The notes: generated by a model not told the origin, from the sequence alone. 64,000 nt of DNA from Leuctra nigra (GCA_934045905.1 OW203761.1:34212964-34276963), one strand, 5' to 3'; counted from the stretch's first letter, positions 1 to 11,825 are shown. Numbers and translations: made by a program.

Positions 1-409
1 GCTTATGACGTGATAACTCTTTCGAGAATAGGGGCCCTGGTAGTGGTCAATTCTTGTTCGTTCACATTCTGAAACTGTTACAGTTTTCATTGTTTACAAC
101 TTGGAAAAGTTGAAACTAGTCCTCAGTCTTTAACTTGAAGTTTTATACAATCCAAACGTAAACGGTTGTAAAACGTGCTCTGACGGAACGGATGGGACAT
201 AAATATTTGGTACACAATTGACCGAATGGACAGCACTTAAGTAGGTATCAGACATGTTATATTGATCATGTAAACAGAGTCTTTCATCACCATTTTCAAT
301 CAGGTATAAATTAATATATGGTGTACCTGATGATGGCATCTTCAGCATTCCTGGTGTGCAGAGTACGTAAAAATGCCTAGGCACAAAATTATGCATGGAC
401 CCTAGCAGG
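1..409. other. No gene recognised
   Basis: I see no convincing exon, RNA gene or transposon end in this stretch. The only open frame is a short minus-strand one with no recognisable domain and no splice context. Confidence 0.5.
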
Positions 410-980
410 TAAGGTGTTACGACTTACGAGGAAGCTAAATGAACATAATAAACTGATTGATTTTATTGGTTGGAGTTTTACCCGCCACTGTAATCACGTT
501 CCTTGGTTAGCAGGAGTTGCGTCTGCAAGACTGCAAGTATGGACTTGCAGACGCAACTAGTTTTGAGCATGAGGCTGTTAGTAGGTATTGTCGCCAGTTT
601 TTCGCTATAGCACATTGGGTTTCCATTATCTAGGATACAATAGGCATTCATTCATTGTTGGAGAGAAAAGCTCATCCCTTTCTTTTCAAGCTACCTGACC
701 GCTTAATGACTCCCCAACCCCTTTGCCTTACAAAGTTGCCAATGTTTATTTCGCGACGCGTCAAACCTGTCACTTAAACATAGCTAAGCCTCATTGTTGG
801 ACTTTTCAAAGGATCCGAATGTGTTTTAGCGAAAAACTGGCGAGTATACTACCTACCTACTACTAACTATGCAGATAACCAAGGACCGTGAATTCTACTA
901 CAGTGGCGGGTAAAACACCAATCAATAAAATTATTCGGTGTAATATAATGTTCATTTAGCTTTCTCGTAAAACCTTAGTA
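410..980. repeat. Foldback element with long inverted arms
   Basis: The left arm (about 410-617) is found again in reverse complement at about 822-980. Shared landmarks are the GCTAAATGAACAT block, TTTTACCCGCCACTGTA, CCTTGGTTA and CGCCAGTTTTTCGCT. The left arm holds an extra insert at about 518-575 (AGGAGTTGCGTCTGCAAG onward). A direct copy of that insert lies just outside at 1011-1068, so a second repeat is nested in or shared with the foldback. The central loop is about 200 bp. No coding capacity is seen, so it is probably a non-autonomous DNA element. Confidence 0.65.
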
Positions 981-1080
981 ACAGCACGGTAGGTATACAG
1001 ATAGCAGGAGTTACGTCTGCAAGTATGGACTTGTGGATGCAACTAGTTTTGAGCATGAGGCTGTAAGTAGATAGGTACTA

Positions 1081-2388
1081 GGTAGGTAGGGTATCTAGAG
1101 GGTAACTACTAACTAGGTTACCTGCCTATACCTAATACAGTCCCAATAGGGCTAAATCTAGGCTAAATACTACCTACTACCTAGGACATGCCGTTGTGTA
1201 GGTACTACCTACGTAGGTACTTACCACGAGCCTGTTCCACAGAAAAGGAACTAGTATCAGCATCAGCCATATCCGAAATATAGGTTTAGCATTTAATAGT
1301 AACTCAAAAAGAATTAGAAGCGGCCAAACTTTGTAACAATTTGTAAAACTTGACAGCACGCTGACAGCTAGTCTAGTTGACAGTTGTGTGAGGTGGGAGC
1401 GGTCGGACCGTGGGAGACGAACAGCTGACCAAGATTCGTGACCTTGGTGACCTACGCAGAATGCCGATAAAATAGGCACCTCCTTGATTGATTGATTTGA
1501 TTGCAACAGGTTGTAATAAAAAGTCTCAATTTCTTGAGGTAGGTATTTAAACGTGTATAGGTGTTTATTTATGTCAAAAGTCTGAAAGTTAAATGGAGAA
1601 GAGAGTAGGACTTTTAACTAAAAGTCCATGATATTATTAATTATTATACAAGCTCACAGGATGTCGAATTTTCAACTAAAAATAATTATTGGAAAACATT
1701 ATTTAGTAATTTTAAATCTCCTCTCTATCCCATATTTTTATTTTTGTAGGTCACTATAAACATTATATTTTAGTGTTGCTAAATGGTGCGTATAATATAT
1801 ATTTTTAAATTTATAAGTTAATATAATTTTGACGTACAAGATATTTGTTTTATGCCATAATTTTTTCATAATTTGTATGAAAAATATAATTTTTTGGCAC
1901 TACCTACCTGTTTTCATTATACCAGATAGAATCAATCCAAGAATTTTGAATATTTTTTTTACAGATTCACTCTTGGTTATTTATGAAGGCAATGGTTATA
2001 TTTGAAATATTATGATGCTTAAAATTTTTGTGATGCTTCTTAAATGAAGGAAAAATGAAAAGTAAAAATGTATTTTAGTGAAAACACTTCTTCAAAAGTG
2101 TCGCGCAAATTCAAACATTCATTTCTATCATTCATTTCCATTCATTCATTCATTTTCAAATGCATTTCTTGATTTATTAAAAGGTGATCGACTACACCAC
2201 TCGAAGGGACTTTATTTCAAATAGCTTTATGAATCCTGGAATTTTCCAGGAGGGTCAATGTCCATGCAAGATAAAATGGAAATAAAACATATTATCACGA
2301 AAATTGGCATAAAAGATTTCAAACCCCTTTCGCAGCACGTGATTCCCTCGAGGTAGGTACTTACGCCACTGCTCAACAATCAATATTC
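1081..2388. other. AT-rich DNA upstream of DYNC2LI1, no gene seen
   Basis: The first 160 bases are dense in TAGGTA/TACCTA simple sequence. After that the stretch is AT-rich with no recognisable exon. The promoter of the downstream gene should lie at its right-hand end. Confidence 0.5.
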
Positions 2389-2402
2389 GTTGCCATGGCG
2401 AC
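2389..2402. promoter_or_regulatory. Candidate X-box (RFX factor site) of DYNC2LI1
   Basis: GTTGCCATGGCGAC fits the ciliary X-box pattern RYYNYY-N(1-3)-RRNRAC at every fixed position, with a 2-base spacer. It is nearly palindromic. It lies 140 bp upstream of the DYNC2LI1 ATG, in the usual distance range for X-boxes. Dynein-2 light intermediate chain genes are classic RFX/DAF-19 targets; the nematode orthologue, xbx-1, is named after this box. A weaker half-like copy, GTTGCCCATGGCAG, follows at about 2435. If transcription starts upstream, the ATG inside the box opens a 34-codon upstream frame (2395-2496). Confidence 0.7.
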
Positions 2403-2542
2403 AGAAAGTAAACAAACACACGCAGTACTTGGAGAGTTGCCCATGGCAGGTGCTCCAGAAATATATTTTTTGACAGGGAGACGCAAATTCGGATAGCATT
2501 CCAATTCCAAGTAGTACATTACCTGTTGACATTACAGTGAAA

Positions 2543-5364
2543 ATGCCTGCAGAAAAGGATAAGTCAAAAGACAGTTTGTGGACACTAGCTTGTAACAGCG
2601 TGTCTACGGTGTCTTCAAATGCAAGCAGCACCAGCGTTTCAAAAGCCAAGCCAAATCTACGATCATTGTTGATATTGGGCAGTGAAGGAGTTGTAAGTTA
2701 AATATTTACTTTCCAGCGACGAGCTTTTTGCCATTTAGGCACTTGGCTCATTTTTTGTTTGGATTTTTGTATTATTGATTTCGATTTGTCACTTGGGGGC
2801 TGTGCATAAAGGACGTCACGCTTCAGGGGGGGAGGGGGGGGGGGGGTGCACCAGTGTGGGACACAGTGTGACAGGGGGGAGGGGGGGTACTGGAGGCAGT
2901 AGGACGTCACGTTTTGATATAGATATTTTCAAACATTTTAAATTTCAGTTGATACGTCGGGACCGGAAATTTCGCTAAAAACGATAAATTCTGATACACA
3001 GCGTGACAGGGGGAGGGGGGGGGGGGGGGGGGGGGTGTCAAAATATCCCATTTTTAGCGTGACGTCCTTTATGCACAGCCCCTTGTATTTATTTGTTTGC
3101 ATGTTTCCTCTGTTAGTCTAGAAATTGCCATATTAGGTATAATATTTGGTCAAAATATCCTCTATGATTTAAAATGGAATGGCCAATAGATCGATTACAT
3201 TAACATTTTACACAGTTTTTAATACCGTTGTGAGAGTGTCACGTTTTAATTTTTTAGAACAATGTTGGCAAATGCTTAAAACTAAACGGATTCATGAATA
3301 ATTAATTCCCTCCCCAAATAATTTACTTACCTATCTTGATATATTATTTCGGAAAATATAAAACATCGTCACAATTGCTTTGGAATAAGAAAATTATTGT
3401 TTTACAGGGCAAAACCGAACTACTCACACATTTTTTTGAACGAAACGACAGTTACTTAAATAAAACCCTTGCTCTGGATTACACTTTTGGGAGAAGAGCT
3501 GGTCGGAGTTTAGAAAAGAACATAGTGAATATCTGGGAGCTCGGAGGAGGCACAACTTTGCTGCCTACAGTCAATTCAGTGATTTCTGTAGCTGCAGAAA
3601 CAACGGGGTTAGCAAACCTTACAATCATTATTATGATTGATTTATCAACTCCAAACAAACTTTGGACCACGCTAGAAAGCATGCTAAACTACGTCCGTGC
3701 AACAATCAACAAACAGAAACCAAACAAGTTTCCAAACTTGACCCAAGATTTACGATCTCAAGCCTGGGAGAGAGTTGGAGGTGACAGCAATCCTGACAAG
3801 GATTGTTTCGATCCTTTTCCTTTGCCACTCATCATCATCGGAGGTAAATACGACTTGTTTCAAAACTTTGAAACTGAAAAGAAGAAAGTTGTGTGTCGAA
3901 GTTTGCGCTACATTGCACATTCTCTGGGAGCGACATTGCAGTTCTACAGCACAAGAGACGTGGGCTTGGTGAAGAAGGCTAAAGACTTGCTTGCTCTACA
4001 TGGATTTGGACATAATATCGTGTAAGTGTGCTTTTCTATTACATCAAATATTACGAACTATTGCAGCTCAAACACTATACTAAGACTGTACCTTGCTCCA
4101 CAATTGGTTTTTCATGATATGATTATATTTATTTTGTTATTATCTTTTCTTGTATCTATAGTTTGGATAATTTCTTATTTTCATATCTATTTTTGTATAC
4201 TTTGAGGCTATTATACCTACTTACTCAGTTAGTGCACGAAACAATTTGAAGTTTTAATCTAATCACAATTTTTCTTTTTTTCCATTATTTTGAACTAGTG
4301 TTTTTGTTTGTTTGTCGGTCCTTGCAGTAATATAAATTGCACCATTTCTCCGATCAAGCTGAAATTTGCACACATGTGGTCCAACTCAGCGGGTTGCAGA
4401 CTGACATTTTTGAACATCCGTTTATTGGTTCAAATTTTAAAAAATATGCACCTATTTTGATTGGTTGATCCGATCATTTTGAAATTTTGCAAGTTCATTA
4501 GACAACTTTTTATCAGGGTTCCAGCCAAATCTTCCATTTGACTAAAATTTTAAAAATATCTCCCGATTGATCGAAAATCTAAATCATTTGGTTCAAATTT
4601 TGTTTGGTGATCAAGGTTTACATTATCACTTATTTTACACATTACAGCCCAATGCTCAAGAATTGTTGCTCTTCAAAAGTGTTGAAAGAGGTCAGAAGAG
4701 ATTCATCGAAAAGTACCAAAATCACTCTTGCAAAGAAAATCAGAAATAATGTGTAGTCTTTGATTGAGTGGTGACTGGTGTGGTTGGAGTTTTTTCACGT
4801 TTGAGTGCTCTCATCAATGCGTTACATTAGATAATTCCTAGTTATTTTTTTATGAAACTCATTATTATTTATACAAATCACAGATAGAGCATGTATGAAA
4901 GAAAAAATTCATCCATGGACAGACGGCATGGATAATCGAAAATGGCATTTGAGAAAATATTGTATTTTGTTCTACAATTTTTGTCTTGATTTTGTATTCT
5001 TCTTGTTGATCAAAAGGAAAAGCATATCACAGGACTACAACAAGCCTCTGTTAATCCCTGCTGGATCAGATTCTATTCAACAAATTGGAAGCAGTTTTAA
5101 TATGCCGGCAACAGCATTGACTGCTGAATGGGGTGCTGCATATTTTCAGTCAAATTTCCCTCAAGACGCACTAGAAGAAATCGTATTGCCTAGTGATCCA
5201 GGGAATGATGTCGATTTTCGTGAAATGGCTATCGATAAAATGAAAACATTAAAATCTCAGGTATACCCAGCTCTTATTTCTTGTAATTTTGACAAAAATG
5301 TGTCCTCAGCAAGTTTGATGATTGATTGATGATTTCGCAGGATTTGAAAGATCCAACTCATTGA
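2543..5364 (+). CDS. DYNC2LI1: Cytoplasmic dynein 2 light intermediate chain 1
   Basis: Coding exons are 2543-2692, 3408-4021, 5023-5260 and 5341-5364. They sum to 1026 nt, or 341 aa; the human protein has 351. The protein is a subunit of dynein-2, the motor for retrograde intraflagellar transport, so in an insect it should act in ciliated sensory neurons. The P-loop is GSEGVGKT at about residues 46-53, split by intron 1. Exon 2 carries family blocks such as LALDYTFGRRA, WELGGGT, IDLSTPNKLW and DPFPLPLIIIGGKYD. Exon 3 has DYNKPLLIPAG and SIQQIG. The exon 3 acceptor was chosen at AAAAG before CATATC because it alone keeps the phase and aligns ISQDYNKP with the family. The last exon gives DLKDPTH and a stop, matching the vertebrate IKDPARD region but ending about 30 residues early. 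The stop is 182 bp before the next gene, and no AATAAA is visible between them. Confidence 0.93.
2796..3082. mobile_element. MITE in DYNC2LI1 intron 1
   Basis: Terminal inverted repeats of at least 20 bp begin GGGGCTGTGCATAAAGGACG and are followed by TCACGCT. The element is flanked by TTG on both sides (2793-2795 and 3083-3085). The interior is purine-rich with two long G runs (about 2827-2846 and 3010-3035). Elements whose ends read like GGGCTGT-CATAAAG-ACGTCA are widespread in insect genomes. It has no coding capacity. Confidence 0.85.
4285..4841 (+). mobile_element. Helitron-like element, copy A
   Basis: This intron 2 sequence shares a block with two other places in the window: GCACC..TTTCTCCGATCAAGCTGAAA here, with related blocks at 16236 and 49199. 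It ends in CATCAATGCGTTACATTAG...CCTAG followed by T. The CTAG-T end matches the Helitron rule CTRR inserted before T. The terminal hairpin is decayed in this copy. A short open frame inside (4647-4749) resembles an exon, but I do not recognise its product. The left boundary is uncertain. Confidence 0.55.
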
Positions 5365-5546
5365 CCGCCAGGATCAAGATGGCAGTGATCGCTCGCTCTA
5401 CGCAGCCAGCTGCACATTCACCCACATCCATCCAACCCGCACTTTTCAATTCACCATCACATCACATGAACATTCTACAGGTGTCAAACATTCATATTCA
5501 TCTCAAGTTTTACTGCTCGTTTTACTGTCTACATTTTGTTTCGAAG

Positions 5547-8500
5547 ATGCCAAGACGTCAGGTATGATGGCGATTTAAATTATATACTTCCATTGAGTTG
5601 AACCCAACTAGGTAGTAGGCTACCTACATAACCTAAAAAATGTTGGGTGATAATTCATTTTGCTTGTTTTTTCTCAAGTGTATAAATCAAGTTTTTGCAT
5701 TCAAGGAATTTAAATTTTGTAATTCAAGTAACTAGGTACCTACACGACATTTTGCCAAACGTTGATGACCCCTCATTAGGTGCATTCCCTTTTCCTACAG
5801 CTGCAACCGAGCTGTTCCCCTGTTACTAGGTACAACTACCTATACCTAGGTAGGTAGAAAAGAAGGTCACTTAGTCAATGATCTGTTAAACCAGTCATGG
5901 CGACTAGTTAGGCCCTAGGCGACTGACCTTTTTCTAAGGTCCCGTTAGGCTCGAGTGAGAGTTCGGCTCAATGACATAACACCTAGGTATTATATAGGTA
6001 GTACCTACGTTAACAGCTCGCCGCTGACTGCCTGACGTTCGGCGCTCAGTGCTGAAAGATGAACATGGTTTATCTCGTGACCTTGAACGCCAGCGCTCGG
6101 GCGCTTGGCGTTTAGTCTCCTGATTCAATTGGCCAACGCCGAGCTGTAAACGTAGGTACCTTATGTCATCGGTCGGTCGTAGTCGGTAAAAAGGATTATG
6201 TAGTAGACATGGGTGCCATCTAATACTCTATCTCTTTTTAACTTCTGCTATAAATTGCAATTATTATTGTTAGGTTCCTAAAGACTCCAAGACCACTCAG
6301 CCATCTATTAAGAACAAAACTGCCGATAACTTGAAACAAAGTGCGCCAACATTACCTGAACCAGAACAATCGCAGCAAATAACCGATACCAGTGTAGCTC
6401 AACAGTTTGAGGCTGAACTTTGCTGGTGTATTCAACAACTTCAACGAGCCTTAACAACAGCAAAGATGAACCAGAAACAAAGTAAGTTGACCAAGGCTCC
6501 CAGATTATGTAGTACAAGGTCTCGAAATATTTGGGATTTCTAGATTAGAACTGATAGGTACAATTTTATGCATTTTGGAGAACACTGGAGAATAATTTAA
6601 GGCTCTTTTAACTTGCATCACTTAAAGGTGGGCAATCACGGTTCAGCCCCATTTTTTTATTATTCAAAAAACATGATGACATTAGCATGCAATCACAGCG
6701 GCGAAAACTAGAAGTCTGTAGGATATTCCTAAACGAAGTTACAGCGCAGCGAAGACGGATAGGGGTGGGATAACGCGTCATTCACACCCAACTCAGCCGC
6801 AAAAGCCGGCAAAGGTTGGGTGGGACCTACGTCACAACAACCAGGTTTTTCAAATTTCGCGGGGCTCTAGCGCCTGAACCAAACATCACATCGCGTTTTC
6901 GACATTCTACTTCTGGCTATAGGTACAATATTTTCGAATTTTGACCATGACAGCCCACCTTTAAGTAATATTTGGGGGGCTTGCATTTTGCCACTCATTT
7001 TCTAATTTGTGACACTTTCTCCTAAGTCTTAAAGAAGTTTTCAAAAAAATTGAAAATTGTATTAAAAAATTTGACACTAGAGCGGTTATTTTAAATTTCC
7101 TTGTCATCTCGTATCAATTGATACGGTGTCACACCCATGTTAAATAGCTAGCACTCCAGTGTGCAGTGAGACGGTATCAAGTGAAATGAGACGACAAGGA
7201 AATTTAGAATAGCCCTCCTGGGCTGCACTACCTACAGGCCAGCCCTGCCCAGGTGCATCAACCAGTGGGGTAACTTTAGATTTGGTCCTCCCGCAGGATA
7301 TTTTTTTAATTGCTTATACCTAACGTACGAATCTTTAAAAATAAGGGCAATTTTTACTATATCCAGCCGCATGCTGTGGATTTTTGTAGTATAGATAGGA
7401 AATAATAAAAGGTAAAATATAACCTCAGGTCGGATTTGGGTCTGGGGGAGAGCCTCACAAGAATATGCTGGTCTGGTCCGCTCAGGCCCGGATTTTTCTT
7501 TTTTGCTTATTAGAGAATTTATTCAATCAAAATTTTAGGACCTCCCTCAAATGCAGGGCTGCAACATCAAAGCTAGGATGATAGCTTGGGGGGGATTGGC
7601 AACCTAATGACGTCACCCACGTTAGCTGATGCAGTACGCATTTGGCCATGTATGATACTGACAAGGGAAATGTTGCCTTTTCTTGCTGCATCGTCAATAA
7701 AATATTGGAGAGATATGTGTGTAGCATCATTGTCTTCATTACAATGCAGAGCATTGTGTGATGGTATTTTAAAATCCATTATGTTGTGTAGTATACTTGT
7801 TTTGACAGGTTTAATATCTCGAGGAACTAGATCAAAATGCTAGGAGCATATGATCAAGGGCTCTTTGCCCTTGATATAATGTGTGACATTTTATTGAATG
7901 ATTCGAGGCATTTTCAACTGTTATAAAAGCGCGGCATTTCCGTTATCACACACATGGTTTTCAAGGTCACACGGGATGCCAATCCCCCCAGTAATCGTCC
8001 TAGATCAAAGTTATACTAGTGGCATCAACTAGAAATATTTTTAGTTTTATTTTACATTTGCACTCTAGTTCATTTACATACCTACCTATTTGTAGTGTAG
8101 AATGTAGGAAAATACAGACAAATAGGAACATTTAGCCCCAGCTATGAAGGAAAAGGAACTGGAACTGATCTTGAGATAAAAGTAGAAAAACCGGTACAAA
8201 TCCTTTCCTCTTTTCTTTTTTCTCTGTCTACAAATGTTATAGCGTTGTCCTCTGGCATGCACTGAATGAGAGCAAAGAATTGCTCTGTGACGTCATGCTC
8301 TGCACTAGTGCGGCAAAAAAAGCAACCCCAGTGGAAAACAACTTAACAAGGATATTTCCAGTGCTAACATAACCTAAAAATGGCAATGAATTTCATAGCA
8401 TTTGTTTTAGATTATCCATTGTTGGTCAATTAATCTCACAGTTGTTTGAAGATTCAAATAGGAAATAAATAGCAACCATTTTTTAAGCATCCATCTTGAA

Positions 8501-9847
8501 ATATTCGAGAGCACTCGATTGCCCTGAGAATTTTCTCAGAGCAAGAAATGTGCCCTCAGAGCGTGCAACTTTGCCAGTGAAAAACGAAAAAACCACTCCA
8601 GTGCACACTGGATTTCCCAGTGGAAAACGACACCCGCTCTGATTGCAACCCAGTGCAGTCAGTGGAAAACGTTATGAGTTTCATCTTCTTTGATTCTGAC
8701 TTCTGAGTGACATATTAAATTCTTTAGCGCATTTTTATGTAGAGGTACTAGGTACACTCACATTCAAAAGTTCCTCTACCGGTTTCCCATTTACCAACAT
8801 GGGGATTTGGCTGGTGGCTTCTTTGACGCTGACCCTACTTAGTAGCTCATTTTCTTGTTCTGTTGTTTATTTTATTTCCTGGTAACCTGCCAAGTTCTAA
8901 AATTTCTTTGACACCTTACTACAGATAATGATGCTCTACGCTCCCTTAATGTCCTGAAGAACAACAGTGCACCGCTGGTGAAGAAGCGACAGATTATGAG
9001 ATCAACTTTTGGGGATTATCGAATAAAAATGGCAGAAGAAGAAAATTCATTTAAAAAAGGTGAATCATTTAGAACCTCTTAGTACCTACCCTGCTAAATA
9101 ATTTGTCAAGATCTTGCTACATCTTGCTAATTTTATTGTCCAGCCTAAAAAATCTAAACAAGAATTATACAAGATCTCGCAAGTTATTGCTAAATAGGCA
9201 AGGTCTTGGTAATTTTGACAAAAGACCAAGTGCATAAAATTTAAAAAAATTGGAGTCAACAACCCATTTTGAAAAATATAACAAGATCTTTTTGTCAGCA
9301 GGGACGTCGATCAATCCAATCTATGCTTGAAATAGGTGGGATGACCTTGGAAATTTACTCTATGTCTGCCCTAAGCTCTATGTCTGCACTATTTCAAGCA
9401 TACCTACATAGCATATTTTCTAGGCTTGTCATTTTTACCTTGGTAGGTAGTACCTACTTGGATTTTGAAATTGAATTTATTTCTGTTTATTTTTCAGCCA
9501 AGTCTCACATTAAATTTAACACATCATCCCCGAGTAAAAAATCGCAATTTTTAAAACGAAGTGCAGTCTGCTCTACAGTTATCAAACGAAAAGAATTAGA
9601 ACTTTCTGATAATTCATTCAGGTTTAACTTTAAGATACCCGATGAAATTGTGAAGAGTGAAAATGGTACAGCGGTAGTTACAAGTATAAATAGTGGAGAA
9701 GACATGAAGAAGGAGACCGTCAGTGAAACAAAACAAATAGAAGTAAATTCATCGCAGACGATTTCCCAAAACTTTCGGTACAAGTCTTCGGACAATAGTT
9801 TCCGTTTTGGGTTCCTGGTTGAAGAAAGCAGTGACACTCAAAATTAA
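5547..9847 (+). CDS. UPF0488 family protein (C8orf33 homologue)
   Basis: Coding exons are 5547-5561, 6274-6481, 8925-9059 and 9498-9847. They sum to 708 nt, or 235 aa plus stop, with matching phases. The identification rests on three blocks in the family's order. QQFEAELCWCIQQLQRAL corresponds to the vertebrate QQLAQELAWCVEQL region. LVKKRQIMRSTFGDYRIKM matches the KRQLMHSLFGDYRAQM region. A C-terminal FRFNF matches the family's end. Here the terminal motif is doubled: SDNSFRFNF at about residue 158 and SDNSFRFGF near the C-terminus. The first exon codes only MPRRQ. The protein is charged, without signal peptide or membrane segments, and the biochemical function of the family is unknown. The start lies 182 bp after the DYNC2LI1 stop, so the two genes may share transcription. 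Intron 2 (2443 bp) is filled with MITEs. Confidence 0.88.
6008..6152. repeat. Short GC-rich inverted-repeat element
   Basis: CGTTAACAGCTCGCCG at the left end pairs imperfectly with CGCCGAGCTGTAAACG at the right. The interior is GC-rich, with repeated GGCGCT/AGCGC motifs. It lies in intron 1 of the UPF0488 gene and looks like a small degenerate MITE. Confidence 0.4.
6623..6967. mobile_element. MITE with ACTTAAAGGTGGGC ends
   Basis: A 14-bp terminal inverted repeat, ACTTAAAGGTGGGC, occurs at the left end and in reverse complement at the right end (GCCCACCTTTAAGT). The interior of about 320 bp is non-coding and contains the palindrome-rich CCGGCAAAGG region. It lies in UPF0488 intron 2. The target duplication is not clear. 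Confidence 0.7.
7080..7218. mobile_element. MITE of the TATTCTAAATTTCC family, copy 1
   Basis: A palindromic element of about 140 bp with ends reading GGTTATTTTAAATTTCC and GGAAATTTAGAATAGCCC. The core contains TATCAATTGATAC and GCACTCCAGTGTGCAGTGAG. Two further copies are at 19690-19828 and 63779-63917. It can fold into a single long hairpin. Confidence 0.8.
7565..8018. mobile_element. MITE with GGGGGGATTGGCA inner ends
   Basis: The left end (ATCAAAGCTAGGATGA followed by GGGGGGATTGGCA) matches the reverse complement of the right end (TGCCAATCCCCCC followed by CGTCCTAGATCAAAG), allowing a few mismatches. Its length is about 450 bp and the interior is non-coding. Confidence 0.65.
8240..8690. 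repeat. Degenerate repeat with CAGTGGAAAAC motifs
   Basis: CAGTGGAAAAC or a close variant occurs at about 8331, 8570, 8619 and 8652, with CACTAGTGCGGC at about 8304. The same motif pair bounds a clean MITE at 50636-50755, so this is probably a decayed or rearranged member of that family inside UPF0488 intron 2. Confidence 0.4.
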
Positions 9848-9920
9848 CTGAGCACCTACTATGAACTGTGGAAGTAGGTATGTATACTTGAATTGATGAG
9901 AAGTCAAACTTGAATGGTTC

Positions 9921-9926
9921 AATAAA
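9921..9926 (+). terminator. Poly(A) signal of the UPF0488 gene
   Basis: AATAAA lies 74 bp after the TAA stop at 9847, in a good position for 3' end formation. Confidence 0.6.
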
Positions 9927-9929
9927 TAG

Positions 9930-11022
9930 CTATGTAAACAAGGATTATGTAAAACACTACTGTAAATATAAAGTCTTAGCTCTCCATTTGTTTATAACTT
10001 TATTTACCTATTCAATATATATAACATTTTTTACTAGATGTATAAAATGTCAATTATAATTAAAAATTCTATACAGAATTTTATACTCCAGAGAGTAGTA
10101 TTACAATACAGAGAAATGGAGGTGATTGAGCCATTGCTTCTCATTCAGATCCGCTTGAATGTTTGTCAAGCTGTTCCCCATGTACACAAGTGTTTGCTAA
10201 CATATTCAATTAATATTAACTTAAGAGTCGGTTGCACTCTAAGTATAATTTATTATTTATTGACAACATTTATACATTGAATTCTAAAAAACGATGTGAC
10301 CAAATGGCTGAGATATAAATAAAAAAAATAAAAAAAAACATTAGAGATTTCCTATAATATATTGTCATTTGTTTGTACCTACCATTTAATTTACGAAAAA
10401 TATGAAAAATAATTAGTGTGGCTAGTCTTTGAGTTGTCACCGTCTTATAATGCAACAGTTGTGCCCAAACTCGGAAAATTTGGAATTTCTCTATTTTTTT
10501 CCAGATTCCATAAGCTTGGGCCCAATTGTCTTTATATTATGTTGGTGTATATTGGTAAGATTGCCTAAGAAATTAGCTATGCTAATTATTTTTCACATAA
10601 TTTAAAATTTAAATGGTTCAAAAGTTATTAGCGACATTTAGGAAATATTATCTTATCTCCAATGTTTACCTTGTAGTACAGCAGACTCTTAAATATTTAT
10701 TAAAATAAATTATGAAGGCACACTAATATTATGGTCTTAGGTAGGTAGGTAGGTAACTAATGTATTGAAAATATACTTCTTGGCGTGAAGATTTATTAAG
10801 TACCTACAGTAATTTTTTTAGTACATCAATTAACCAAACACAAAACATATTGTTTGTCAATCATCATACCTGACCATGTTAATAACAATCAAATTGTGTC
10901 CTACAAATGGTCACTTGACGACCACTTAAAAGCCACATCCAGTGCAATCTGATTGGCTGTTGCTATGGTGACTATTGACTCTCATTGGCCGAGAGGAGAA
11001 ATACCTTAAACAGGGGACACAC
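9930..11022. other. Intergenic AT-rich DNA, nothing recognised
   Basis: No exon or RNA gene is seen. A short imperfect hairpin (TTGTGCCCAAACTC with GCTTGGGCCCAA) lies at about 10459-10533, and GGTAGGTAGGTAGGTA occurs at about 10740. Confidence 0.45.
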
Positions 11023-11131
11023 TAGGTCTGTTCGTTTACCCTGCCAAAAGCTACAGAGGAACGATCTGATTGGATGATGTGTGATTGTGGCAGTTTGCTG
11101 TAGCTTTTGGCAGGGTAAATGAACAGACCTA
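11023..11131. mobile_element. 109-bp hairpin MITE
   Basis: Terminal inverted repeats of about 32 bp start TAGGTCTGTTCGTTTACCCT and end in the reverse complement, with one or two mismatches. The loop is only about 45 bp, so the element is nearly a perfect hairpin. It is intergenic. Confidence 0.75.
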
Positions 11132-11825
11132 TTGTCAACTTGCTCCGCTTTTTTGATCATGACCAAATAGCAGAGGCAAGTAAGGTCACGTGAAAACACC
11201 AAACGTTAACCAGCCAGAATAACCAACCATTATAAACACGATGTTAACAATTACATTTTTTCTAACGAATAGGTATATGAAATGAAATATGTTTTTTTCT
11301 GATAACCTCAGATAGGTAGGTAGATAGCCACATTTTTTATTGTGTACCTATTAATTGGAATCTGCTTAATTTCATCCATTTAATTATATAGTTTAATAAA
11401 TAATATATCATTAACATGGGGTTTTGTATGACACTCTGTAAGTACTACCTAGTATGTTTTAATAATTAATAAATGTAAAAGGAAATGTGATAAATATATA
11501 AAAACAAGAAGGAGTAAGCTGACATTTTATCTAAAACATTCAATAATAGGACTATTATTATATGATTACCTATTTAAGATTATTATTTATTATTATAAAA
11601 GAGCAAAAGCAAAAGAGACAAAAGGTTTGATCGTTGACGCTGCCGAAACCTGCAACAAGCTCATCAGGATGACATGTGTAATAAATAAGTGGCAACTTGT
11701 GGCAGGTTTTGGTAGAGTAATTAAAGCAAACCAAAAGTGTTCAAATCAATTAGATAGTAAAATATATATTTTTTTAAAATACATAATTTAAGGTATTTTT
11801 TCAAGACCTACTTTGTCCCAATACA

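Noticed and set aside
4567..4749. Exon-like frame ending KENQK-stop in DYNC2LI1 intron 2
   Set aside because: Exon 2 joins exon 3 directly and matches the family without it. The stretch lies within a Helitron-like repeat, and I recognise no product.
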